Shown in pieces: positions 1 through 10,492 of a stretch of 64,000 nt of DNA. Where the stretch lies: the NCBI RefSeq assembly GCF_963924675.1, contig NC_089236.1:31643319-31707318 (forward strand), written 5' to 3'. Source of the DNA: Phocoena phocoena. Its lineage: Eukaryota; Chordata; Mammalia; Artiodactyla; Phocoenidae. The notes beneath the pieces were generated by a model that was given only the letters and a program-made list of their open reading frames with translations, was not told the DNA's origin and made no database searches. A program made the translations under genes and the position numbers. Position 1 is the first letter of the stretch; every line of letters begins with the position of its first letter.

Positions 1-1201
1 GTGCAAGCACAAGTCACTATCCAAACCACCCCTCCCGGGACACTGTGCAGCACGCCACTGCCAGGGTCCCATGATTCAGAGATAACTTCCCCAGAAGAAC
101 ACAATCCATGCCTCAGGTTATTGCAAAATCCCTCTGACTTCTGCCACAGCAGGCTTGCCCTGCATTCTGTATCCCTCTCTCCCCCTGGCCTGAGTGAGCC
201 AGAGACACCTAATCAGCTTCTCCTTCAACCCCGTCCTGTCTGGGCGAAGAACAGACACCAGAGAGTGACCTGCATGCAGAGGTGGGGCCAAATCCAAAGC
301 TGAAACCCAGTAGCTATGTGAACAAAGAAGAGAAATGGAAATCTCTCCCAGCAGCCTCAGGAGCAGTGGATTAGATCTCCACAATCAACTTGATGTACCC
401 TGCATCTGTGGAATACATGAAAAGACAAGCAATCAACTAAAAATTGAGTTGGTGGACTTTGGGAGCAACTGTAACCTTGGGGTTTGCTGTCTGCTACTGA
501 CTAGTTTCTGATTTTTATGTTTATCATAGAATAGTTTTTAGTGCTTGTAATCATTGGCATATGTGTTTACTGGTTTGGTTGCTCTCTTCTTTTTTTTAAA
601 ATTATTTTTATATTTTAATTATATTATTTTATTATATTATTTTAATGAGTTTATTTTATTTATTTTATTTTCTTCCTTTCTTTTTTCTCTCTTTTCTTCT
701 AAGCCATGGGGCTAACATGGTCCTAGTGCTCCAGCGACATATCAGGCCTGAGCCTCTGTGGTGGGAGAGCTGAGTACAAGACACTGTACCACCAGAGACT
801 TCCCAGCCACATGTAATATCAATCGGCGAGTGCTCTCCCAGAGATCTCCATCTCAACACTAAGACTCAGATCCACTCAATGACCAGCAAGTTCCAGTGCT
901 GCACACCCCACGTCAAACAACGAGCAAGAAAGAAACACAACCCCACCCATTACCATAGAGGCTGCCTAAAGGCATAATATTTCACCAACACCCCAAAACA
1001 CACCACCGGATATGCTCCTGCCCATCAGAAAGACAAGATCCAGCCTCATCCACCAGAACACAAGTACCAATAACCTCCACAAGGAAGCCTACAAAACTCA
1101 ATGAGCCAACCATACCAACTGGGGGCAGACACCAAAAACAACAGGAACTATGAACCAGCGGCCTGTGAAAAGGAGACCCCAGACAAAGTAAGTTAAGCAA
1201 A

Positions 1202-2086
1202 ATGAGAAGACAGAGAAAAACACAGCAGATGAAGGAGCAAAGTAAATACTCACCAGACCAAAAAATGAAGAGGAAATAGGCAGTCTCCTTGAAAAAGAAT
1301 TCAGAGTAATGATAGTAAAGATGATCCAAAATCTTGAAAATAGAATGCAGAAAATACAAGAAAGATTTAACAAGGACATAGAAGAACAAGAGAACAAACA
1401 AACCATGACAAACAACACAATAAATGAAATTAAAAGTTTTCTAGAATGAATCAATAGCAGAATAACACAGAGAGAAGAACAGATAAGTGACCTGGAAGAT
1501 AAAATAGTGGAAATAACTACCACAGAGCAGAATAAAGACTGCAAAGAATTGAAGACAGTCTCAGACACCACTGGGAAAACATTGAATGCACCAACATTTG
1601 AATTATAGGGGTCGCAGAACAAGAAGAGGAAAAGAAAGGGACTGAGAAAATATTTGATGAGACTATATTTGAAAATTTCCCTAATATGGGAAAGGAAATA
1701 ATCAGACAGGTCCAGGAAACTCAGAGAGTCCCATACAGGAGAGATCCAAGGAGAAACATGCCAAGACACGTATTAATCAAACTACCAAAAATTAAATACA
1801 AAGAAAAAATATTAAAAGCAACAAGAGGAAAGTAAAAAATAACATACAAGGGAATCCCCATAAGGTTAACAGATGATCTTTCAGCAGAAACTCTGCAAAC
1901 CAGAAGCAAGTGACAGGGCATACTTAATGTGATGAAGGTAAAAATGTACAACAAATATTACTCTACCCAGCAAGGATCTCATTCAGATTTGATAGAGAAA
2001 TTAAAACCTTTACAGACAAGCAAACGTGAAAAGAATTCAGCACCACCAAATCAGCTCTACAACAAATGCTAAAGGAACTTCTCTAG
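1202..2086 (+). pseudogene. L1-A ORF1 (RNA-binding chaperone), broken
   Basis: ORF1 encodes the RNA-binding, nucleic-acid-chaperone protein of the L1 ribonucleoprotein. The start is the ATG at 1202 (residues MRRQRKTQQ). The reading is recognisable through the coiled-coil part to the terminal leucine-rich end and a TAG at 2084-2086. In-frame stops appear early, for example after the KMKRK stretch near 1280 and at about 1447 (TGA). The 885-bp span matches the usual cetartiodactyl ORF1 length of about 300 codons, so most damage is point mutation and small indels. It is non-functional. Confidence 0.85.
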
Positions 2087-2144
2087 GCAGTAAATACAAG
2101 AGAAGGAAAAGGCCTGCAATAACAAACCCAAAACAATTAAGAAA

Positions 2145-2960
2145 ATGGTAATAGGAACATACATATCAATAATTACCTTAAATGTAAATGGATTATATGC
2201 TCCAATAAAAAGACACAGACTGGCTGAATGGATAAAAAACAAGACCTGTATATATACTGTCTACAAGAGATCTACTTCAGACCTAGGGACACATACTGAC
2301 TCAAAGTAAAGGGATGGAAAAAGATATTCCATGCAAATGGAAATCAAAAGAAATCTGAAGTAGCAATTCTCATATCAGACAAAATAGACATTAAAATAAA
2401 GACTACTATAAGAGACACAAAAGGACATGACATAATGGTCAAGGGATCAACACAAGAAGATATAACAATTGTAAATATTTATGCACCTGACATAGGAGCA
2501 CCTTAACACTTAAGGCAAATGTTAACAGCCATAAAGGGGAAATCAAGAGTAACACAACAATAGTGGGGAACTTAACCACACCACTTTCACCAATGGACAG
2601 ATGATCCAAAATGAAAATAAATAAGGAAACACAAGCTTTAAATGACACATTAAACCAGATGGACTTAATTGATATTTATAGGACATTCCATCCAAAAACA
2701 ACAGATTACACTTTCTTCTCAACTGCTCATGTAACATTCTCCAAGATAGATCATAACTTGGGTCACAAACTAAGCCTTGGTATATTTATGAAAATTGAAA
2801 CCTTAACAAGCATATTTTCCAACCATATCACTATGAGACTGGATATCAAGTACAGGAAAAATACTGTAAAAAATACAAACACATGGAGGCTAAAATATAC
2901 ACTACTAAATAAACAAGAGATCACTGAAGATATCAAAGAGGAAATCAAAAAATACCTAGA
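2145..2960 (+). pseudogene. L1-A ORF2, N-terminal endonuclease part, interrupted
   Basis: This is the start of ORF2, the endonuclease/reverse transcriptase protein. The ATG at 2145 begins MVIGTYISIITLNVNG, the first strand of the apurinic-type endonuclease domain. The domain can be followed, with stops and frameshifts, up to residues EEIKKYLE at 2960. There L1-B interrupts it, and the next codons of the same protein resume at 10493. It is non-functional. Confidence 0.88.
2947..2960 (+). repeat. Target-site duplication of L1-B, left copy
   Basis: The 14-mer AAAAAATACCTAGA ends at 2960 and recurs at 10479-10492, immediately after L1-B's poly(A). Both copies are L1-A ORF2 sequence, which proves the insertion point. 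Confidence 0.95.
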
Positions 2961-2972
2961 GGGGGGACCTTG

Positions 2973-2982
2973 AAGATGGCGG
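2973..2982 (+). promoter_or_regulatory. YY1-type motif at L1-B 5' end
   Basis: AAGATGGCGG sits 12 bases from the element's first base. In other mammalian L1s this position binds YY1 and sets the transcription start; that role here is inferred from position and motif. Versions with one changed base occur at the 5' ends of L1-C (22727-22737) and L1-E (37381-37390), antisense. Confidence 0.7.
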
Positions 2983-3911
2983 AAGAGTAAGACACAGAGA
3001 TCACCTTCCTCCCCACAGATACACCAGAAATACATCTACACATGGAACAACTCCTACAGAACACCTACTGAAGGCTGGCAGAAGACCTCAGACCTCCCAA
3101 AAGGCAAGAAACTCCCCACGTACCTGGGTAGGGCAAAAGAAAAAAAGAAAAAACAGAGACAAAAGAACAGGGACGGCACCTGCACCAGTGGGAGGGAGCT
3201 GGGAAGGAGGAAAAGTTTCCACACACTAGGAAGCCCGTTCGCGGGCGGAGACTGCGGGAGGCGGAGGGGGGAGCTTCGGGACCACGGAGGAGTGCACAGC
3301 AACAGGTGCGGAGGGCAAAGCGAGGAGATTCCCGCACAGAGGATCGGTGCCAACTGGCACTCACCAGCCCGAGAGGCTTGTCTGCTCACCCACCGGGGCG
3401 GGCGGGGCTGCGAGCTGAGGCTTGGGTTTCGGTTTCCGTCGGAGCGCAGGGAGAGGACTGGGGTTGGCGGCTTGAACATAGCCTGAAGGGGTTAGTGCAC
3501 AACGGCTAGCCGGGAGGGAGTCCGGGGAAAAGTCTACACCTGCCGAAGAGGCAAGAGACTTTTTCTTCCCTCTTTGTTTCCTGGTGCGTGAGGAGAGGGG
3601 TTTAAGAGCGCTGCTTAAAGGAACTCCAGAGACGGGCGCGAGCCGCGGCTAAAAGTGTGGGCCCCAGAGACGGGCGGGAGATGCTGCTGCCACCACCGAG
3701 GGGCCTGTGTGCGAGCACAGGTCACTCTCCACACCCCTCTTCCGTGGAGCCTGTGCAGCCCACCACTGCCAGGTCCCCGGGATCCAGGGACAACTTCCCC
3801 AGGAGAACGCACGGCAGGCCTCAGGCTGCAGCAACTTCACGCTGGCCTCTGCCGCCGCAGGCCTGCCCCGCACGCAGTGCTCCTCCCTCCACCCCCCCCC
3901 CCCCCGGCCTG

Positions 3912-3982
3912 AGTGTTTATAGGACACTCCATCCAAAAATAACAGAATACACATTTTACTCAAGCGCTCATGGAACCTTCTC
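3912..3982 (+). repeat. ORF2-derived patch inside the L1-B 5'UTR
   Basis: About 70 bases matching ORF2 at 6823-6893 of the same element, in the same orientation. Its translation contains YRTLHPK and SAHGTFS, as in the endonuclease domain. L1-A lacks it at the equivalent place (about 190-200): leader sequence reading GCCTGAGTG continues directly there. Confidence 0.85.
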
Positions 3983-4230
3983 AAGTGCTCCAACATTCCC
4001 CGAATCAGTGGCTCCTTTAACCCCCGTCCTGTCTGAGCAAAAAACAAATGCCCTCCAGCGACCTACACGCAGAGGAAGGGCCAAATCCAAAGATGAGCTC
4101 CTGTGAGCTGTGAGAACAAAGAAGAGAAAGGGAAATCTCTCCCAGCAGCCTCAGAAGCAGCGGATTAAAGCTCCACAATCAACTTGATATACCCTGCATC
4201 TGTGGAATACCTGAATAGACAAGGAATGAT

Positions 4231-4442
4231 CCCAAATTGAGGAGGTGGACTTTAGGAATGAGATCTATGATTTTTTTCCCTTTTCCTCTTTTTGTGAATG
4301 TGTATGTGTATGCTTCTGTGTGAGATCTTGTCTGTATAGTCTTGTTTCCACCATTTGTCCTAGGGTTCTATCCGTCCGTGTTTTTTTTAAAATATTTTTT
4401 CTTAATAATTAATTTTAATTTTAATAACTTTATTATACTTTA

Positions 4443-4521
<79 letters not shown>

Positions 4522-4900
4522 TCCTTCCTTCCTTCCTTCCCTCCTTTAGACAACAAATCACCCCAAATTGAGGAGGTGGTCTCTGAGAGCAAGATTTATG
4601 ATTTTTCCCCCTTTACCTCTTTTTGTGAACGTGTATGTGTATGCTTCTGTGTAAGATATTCTCTGTATAGCTTTGCACCCAACATTTGTCCTAAGGTTCT
4701 ATCCGTCCTTTTTTTTTTTTTTTTCTAAATAAGTATTTTTTAATTCAATAACTTTATTATACTTTATTTTATTTTTACTGTATCTTCTTTCTTTCTGTCT
4801 TTTTTCCTTCTTTCCCTCCTTCCTTCCTCCCTCCCTCCCTCCCTCCCTCCCTCCTTTCTTTCCTTCTTTGCTTCTTTCTTCCTTCCTTCCTTTCCTCCTT
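4231..4900 (+). repeat. Two tandem ~331-bp units in the L1-B 5'UTR
   Basis: The segment starting CCCAAATTGAGGAGGTGG at 4231 recurs at 4562. Both units then carry a TATGATTTTT stretch, a GTGTATGTGTATGCTTCTGTG stretch, TTCTATCCGTCC, an AT-rich block and a pyrimidine microsatellite. L1-A and L1-C have one copy each. Confidence 0.85.
4444..4546 (+). repeat. (CTTT)n/(CCTT)n microsatellite in the L1-B 5'UTR
   Basis: An uninterrupted run of TTTC units followed by TTCC units. It sits at the end of the first tandem leader unit. Confidence 0.97.
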
Positions 4901-4915
4901 TCCTTCTTTCTTTCC
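4785..4915 (+). repeat. Pyrimidine-rich tract, second tandem unit
   Basis: Mixed CTTT, CCTT and CCCT units at the position in the second leader unit that matches the first microsatellite. Confidence 0.9.
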
Positions 4916-5461
4916 TCATACTTCTACTAATTCTCTCTACTTTTTCTCCCTTTTATTCTGAGCTGTGTGGATGAAAGGCTCTTGGTGCTCCAGCCCAGGA
5001 GTCAGGGCTCTGCCTCTGAGGTAGGAGAGCCAACTTCAGGACACTGGTCAACAAGAGACCTCTCAACTCCACATAATATTAAATGGTAGAAATCTCCCAG
5101 AGACCTCCATCTTAACACCAGCACCCAGCTTCACTCAATGACCGGCAAGCCACAGTGCTGGACAACCTATGCCAAACAACTAGCAAAACAGGAACACAAC
5201 CCCACCCATTAGCAGAGAGGCTGCCTAAAATCATAATAAGGCCACAGACACCCCAAAACACACCACCAGACGTGAACCTGCCCACTAGAGAGACAAGATC
5301 CAGCCTCATCCAGCACAACCCAGGCACTAGTCCCCTCCACCAGGAAGCCTACACAACCCACTGAAACAACCTTAGCCACTGGAGACAGACATCAAAAACA
5401 GCGGGAACTACGAACCTGCAGCCGGCAAAAAGGAGACCCCAAACACAGTAAGATAAGCAAA

Positions 5462-6232
5462 ATGAGAAGACAGAAAAACACACAGCAGATAAAGGAGCAA
5501 GATAAAAATGCACCAGACCTAACAAATGAAGAGGAAATAGGCAGTCTACCTGAAAAAGAATTCAGAATAATGATAGTAAGGATGATCTGAAATCTTGGTA
5601 ATAGAATGGACAAAATGCAAGAAACAGTTAACAAGGACCTAGAAGAAATAAAGATGAAACAAGCAATGATGAACAACACAATAAATGAAATTAAAAATAC
5701 TCTAGATGGGATCAATAGCAGAATAACTGAGGCAGAAGAACGGAAGAGTGACCAGGAAGATAAAATAGTGGAAATAACTACTGCAGAGCAGAGTAAAGAA
5801 AAAAGAATGAAAAGAACTGAGGACAGTCTCAGAGACCACTGGGACAACATTAAACACACCAACATTCGAATTATAGGGGTTCCAGAAGAAGAAGAGGAAA
5901 AGAGAGGGACTGAGAAAATATTGGAAGAGATTATAGTTGAAAACTTCCCTAATATGGGAAAGAAAATTGTTAATCAAGTCCAGGAAGCACAGAGAGTCCC
6001 ATACAGGATAAATACAAGGAAAAATATGCCAAGACACATATTAATCAAACTGTGAAAAATTAAATACAAAATTAAATACAAGGAGAAAAACCTGCAACCA
6101 AGACTACTCTACCCAGCAAGGATCTCATTCAGATTTGATGGAGAAATTAAAACCTTTACAGACAAGCAAAAGCTTAGAGAGTTCACCATCACCAAATCAG
6201 CTTTACAACAAATGCTAAAGGAACTTCTCTAG
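5462..6232 (+). pseudogene. L1-B ORF1, broken and internally deleted
   Basis: RNA-binding/chaperone protein of L1. The ATG at 5462 gives MRRQKNTQQIKEQ. A TGA follows after about 42 codons (residues MIVRMI, then stop). The same frame reopens at 5606 through the coiled coil and central RNA-binding part (INEIKNTL, RIIGVPEEEEEKR, NFPNMGKKIVNQVQEAQRVP) to a TGA at 6053. Just after this, about 130 bp of the C-terminal domain is missing compared with L1-A. The residual C terminus runs to TAG at 6230-6232. Expected length is about 300 codons. It is non-functional. Confidence 0.88.
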
Positions 6233-6290
6233 ACAAGAAACACAAGAGCAGCAATAGACCTATAATAACGAACCCAAAACAATTTAGAAA

Positions 6291-9200
6291 ATGGGAATAG
6301 GAACGTACATATTGATAATTACCTTAAATGTAAATGGACTAAATGCTCCCACCAAAAGACACAGATTGGCTGAATGGATACAAAAACAAGACCCTTATAT
6401 ATGCTGTCTATAAGAGACCCACTTCAAACCTAGAGACACATACAGACTGAAAGTAAGGGGATGGAAAAAGATATTCCATGCAAATGGAAAGCAAAAGAAA
6501 GCTGGAGTAGCAATTCTCATATCAGACAAAATAGACTTTAAAATAAGGACTATTAAAAGAGACAAAGAAGGACACTACATAATGATCAAGGGATTGATCC
6601 AAGAAGAAGGTATAACAATTGAAAATGTTTATGCACCCAACATAGGAGCACCTCAATACATAAGGCAAATGCTAACAGCCATAAAAGGGGAGATGGACAG
6701 TAACACATTCATAGTAGGGGACTTTAACACCCCACTTTCACCCATGGACAGATCATCCAAAATGAAAATAAATAAGGAAACACAAGCTTTAAATGATACA
6801 TTAAACAAGATGGACTTAATTGATATTTATAGGACACTCCATCCAAAAACAACATAATACACATTTTCCTAAAGTGCTCATGGAACATTCTCCAGGATAG
6901 ATCATATCTTGGGTCACAAATCAAACCTTGGTAAATTTAAGAAAATTGAAAATGTATCAAGTATCTTTTCTGACCACAACGCCATGAGACTACATATGAA
7001 TTACAGGAAAAGATCTGTAAAAAATACAAACACATGGAGGCTAAACAATACACTACTTAATAATGAAGTGATCACTGAAGAAATCAAAGAGGAAATAAAA
7101 AAATACCTAGAAACAAATGACAATAGAGACACAACGACCCAAAACCTATGGGATGCAGCAAAAGCAGTTCTAAGAGGGAAGTTTATAGCAATACAAGCCC
7201 ACATTAAGAAGCAGGAAACATCTCGAATAAACAAACTAACTTTGCGCCTCAAGCAATTAGAGAAAGAAGAATAAAAAAACCTCAAAGCTAGCAGAAGTAA
7301 AGAAATCATAAAAATCAGATCAGAAATAAATGAAAAAGAAATGAAGGAAATGATAGCAAAGATCAATAAAACTAAAAGCGGGTTCTTTGAGAAGATAAGC
7401 AAAACAGATAAACCACTAGCCAGACTCATCAAGAAAAAAAGAGAGAAGACTCAGATCAATAGAATTAGAAATGGAAAAGGAGAAGTAATAACTGACACTG
7501 CAGAAATACAAAAGATCATGAGAGATTACTACAAGAAACTCTATGCCAATAAAATGGACAATCTGGAAGAAATGGACAAATTCTTAGAAATGCACAACCT
7601 GCCAAGACTGATTCAGGAAGAAATAGAAAATATGAATAGACCAATCACAAGCACTGAAATTGAAACTGTGATTAAAAATCTTCCAACAAACAAAAGCCCA
7701 GGACCAGATGGCTTCACAGTCGAATTCTGTCAAACATTTAGAGAAGAGCTAACACCTATCCTTCTCAAACTCTTCCAAAATATAGCAGAGGGAGGAACAC
7801 TCCCAAACTTATTCTACGAGGCCACCATCAACTTGATACCAAAACCAGATAATGATGTCAAAAAAAAGAAAACCACAGGCCAATATCACTGATGAACATA
7901 GATGCAAAAATCCTCAACAAAATACTAGCAAACAGAAACCAACAGCACATTAAAAGGATCATACACCATGATCAAGTGGGGTTTATCCCAGGAATGCAAG
8001 GATTCTTCAATATATGCAAATCTATCAATGTGATATACCATATTAACAAATTGAAGGGGAAAAACCATATGATCATCTCAATAGATGCAGAGAAAGCTTT
8101 CGACAAATTTCAACAGCAATTTATGATAAAAACCCTCCAGAAAGTAGGCATAGAGGGAACTTTCCTCAACATAATAAGGGCCATATATGACAAGCCCACA
8201 GCAAACATCATCCTCAATGGTGAAAAACTGAAAGCATTTCCACTAAGATCAGGAACAAGACAAGGTTGCCCACTCTCACCACTCTTATTCAACATAATTT
8301 TGGAAGTTTTAGCCACAGCAATCAGAGAAGAAAAGGAAATAAAAGGAATCCATATTAGAAAGGAAGAAGTAAAGCTGTCACTGTTTGCAGATGACATGAT
8401 ACTATACATAGAGAATCCTAAAGACACTACCAGAAAACTACTAGAGCTAATCAATGAATTTGGTAAAGTAGCAGGATACAAAATTAATGCACAGAAGTCT
8501 CTGACATTCCTATATACTAATGATGAAAACTCTGAAAGTGAAATCAAGGAAACAGTCCCATTTACCATTGCAACAAAAAGAATAAAATATCTAGGAATAA
8601 ACCTACCTAAGGAGAGAAAAGACCTGTATGCAGAAAATTATAAGACACTGATGAAAGAAAATAAAGATGATACAAATAGATGGAGAGATATACCATGTTC
8701 TTGGATTGGAAGAATCAACATTGTGAAAATGACTCTACTACCCAAAGCAATCTATAGATTCAATGCAATCCCTATCAAACTACCACTGGCATTTTTCACA
8801 GAACTAGAACAAAGAATTTCACAATTTGTATGGAAACACAAAAGACCCCGAATAGCCAAAGCAATCTTGAGAACGAAAAATTGACCTGGAGGAGTCAGGC
8901 TCCCTGACTTCAGACTATACTACAAAGCTACAGTAATCAAGACAGTATGGTACTGGCACAAAAACAGAAAGATAGATCAGTGGAACAGGATAGAAAGCCC
9001 AGAGATAAGCCCACGCACATATGGACACCTTATCTTTGATAAAGGAGGCAGGAATGTACAGTGGAGAAAGGACAGCCTCTTCAATAAATGGTGCTGGGAA
9101 AACTGGACAGGTACATGTAAAAGTATGAGATTAGATCACTCCCTAACACCATACACAAAAATAAGCTCAAAATGGATTAAAGACCTAAATGTAAGGCCAG

Positions 9201-10108
9201 AAACTATCAAACTCTTAGAGGAAAATATAGGCAGAACATTCTATGACATAAATGACAGCAGGATCCTTTCTGACCCACCTCCTACAGTAATGGAAATAAA
9301 AACAACAATAAACAGATGGGACCTAATGAAAATTCAAAGCTTCTGCACAGCAAAGGAAACCATAAACAAGACCAAAATACAACCCTCAGAATTGGAGAAA
9401 ATATTTGCAAATGAAGCAACTGACAAAGGATTAATCTCCAAAATTTACAAGCAGCTCATGCAGCTCAATAACAAAAAAACAAACAACCCCATCCAAAAAT
9501 GGGCAGAAGACCTAAATAGACATTTCTCCAAAGAAGATATACAGAATGCCAATAAACACATAAAAGAATGCTCAACATCATTAATCATTAGAGAAATGCA
9601 AGTCAAAACTACAATGAGGTATTATCTCACACCAGTCAGAATGGCCATCATCAAAAAATCTAGAAACAGTAAATGCTGGAGAGGGTGTGGAGAAAAGGGA
9701 ATACTCTTGCAGTGCTGGTGGTAATGTGAATTGGTTCAGCCACTATGGAGAACAGTATGGAGGTTCCTTAAAAAACTACAAATAGAACTACCGTATGACC
9801 CAGCAATCCCATTACTGGGCATATACCCTGAGAAAACCAAAATTCAAAAAGAGTCTTGTACCAAAATATTCATTGCCACTCTATTTACAATAGTCCGGAG
9901 ATGGAAACAGCCTATGTGCCCATCATCGGATGAATGGATAAAGAAGATGTGGTACATATATACAATGGAATATTACTCAGCCATAAAAAGAAACGGAATT
10001 GAGCTATTTGTAATGAGATGGATAGACCTAGAGTCTGTCATACAGAGTGAAGTAAGTCAGAAAGAAAAAGACAAATACCGTATGCTAACACTTATATATG
10101 GAATTTAA
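6291..10108 (+). pseudogene. L1-B ORF2 (endonuclease/reverse transcriptase), broken by stops and one frameshift
   Basis: Cleaves target DNA and reverse-transcribes L1 RNA. The ATG at 6291 starts the endonuclease domain (LNVNGLNAPTKRHRLAEW). One frame holds to about 7860 with stops near 6408, 6855, 6878 and 7272. A one-base loss near 7865-7885 shifts the frame. The reverse transcriptase then reads openly from 7892 to 8884 with [23 protein letters not shown] and the catalytic FADDMILY box intact. Stops follow at 8882 (TGA, shared with L1-F) and 9722 (TAA). The C-terminal region, with [17 protein letters not shown] and TMEYYSAIK motifs, ends at TAA 10106-10108 (LIYGI). It totals about 1270 codons, typical for the family. 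Confidence 0.93.
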
Positions 10109-10461
10109 GAAAAAAAATGTCATGAAGAACCTAGGGGTAAGACAGGAATAAAGATGCAGACCTACTGGAGAATGGACTTGAGGATATGGGGAGGAGGAAA
10201 TGTGAGCTGTGACAGGGCGAGAGAGAGTCATGGACATATACACACTAACAAATGTATTAAAGTAGATAGCTAGTGGGCAGCAGCCGCATGGCACAGGGAT
10301 ACTGGCTCGATGCTTTGTGGCAGCCTGGAGGGGTGGGATAGGGAGGGTAGGAGGGAGGGAGATGCAAAAGCGAAGACATATGGGAACATGTGTATATGTA
10401 TAACTGATTCACTTTGTTATGGGGCAGAAACTAACACACCATTGTAAAGCAATTATACCCC

Positions 10462-10478
10462 AATAAAGATGTTAAAAA
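10462..10478 (+). terminator. L1-B polyadenylation signal and poly(A)
   Basis: AATAAA at 10462-10467 is followed closely by the terminal A run. The same 3' end (CAATAAAGATGTTAAAA) closes L1-A at about 13804, L1-F at about 40820 and, antisense, L1-C. Confidence 0.85.
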
Positions 10479-10492
10479 AAAAAATACCTAGA
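10479..10492 (+). repeat. Target-site duplication of L1-B, right copy
   Basis: Second copy of the 14-mer at 2947-2960. The L1-A ORF2 reading continues directly after it. Confidence 0.95.

Larger units (their letters stand above)
1..2960 (+). mobile_element. L1-A, older L1 LINE, 5' portion (5'UTR, ORF1, start of ORF2)
   Basis: Autonomous non-LTR retrotransposon. Base 1 aligns with about base 750 of the full-length L1-B downstream, so the left window edge cuts off the first ~750 bp. The order is 5'UTR (1-1201), ORF1 (1202-2086), a short spacer, then ORF2 from 2145. The sequence stops abruptly inside ORF2 at 2960, where L1-B is inserted, and resumes in register at 10493. Many stops and frameshifts mark it as older than L1-B. 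The 5' target duplication lies outside the window. Confidence 0.93.
2983..5461 (+). promoter_or_regulatory. L1-B 5'UTR with CpG-rich promoter region
   Basis: This 2.5-kb 5'UTR is about 1.9 kb of usual L1 leader plus extra material. The part from about 3180 to 3880 is GC-rich with many CpGs, as expected of an L1 internal promoter. It is followed by a C run near 3892-3905, an ORF2-derived patch (3912-3982), two ~331-bp tandem units (4231-4561 and 4562 to about 4900) and long pyrimidine tracts. Short open frames here, including one made of FLSF repeats, come from low complexity and are not genes. Confidence 0.8.
2961..10478 (+). mobile_element. L1-B, full-length younger L1 inserted into L1-A
   Basis: Full-length L1 of about 7.5 kb: a G-rich 5' start with an AAGATGGCGG motif, a long 5'UTR (2961-5461), ORF1 (5462-6232), ORF2 (6291-10108), a 3'UTR with a G-rich tract near 10330, AATAAA at 10462 and poly(A) at 10474. 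It is flanked by a 14-bp target duplication and lies wholly within L1-A. Intact boundaries and few indels make it the most recent large insertion on the left side. Both ORFs carry stops, and the 5'UTR is rearranged (see findings). It cannot be autonomous now. Confidence 0.97.

Noticed and set aside
4342..4728. 128-codon frame with FLSF repeats
   Set aside because: Translation of a CTTT microsatellite in the L1-B leader.
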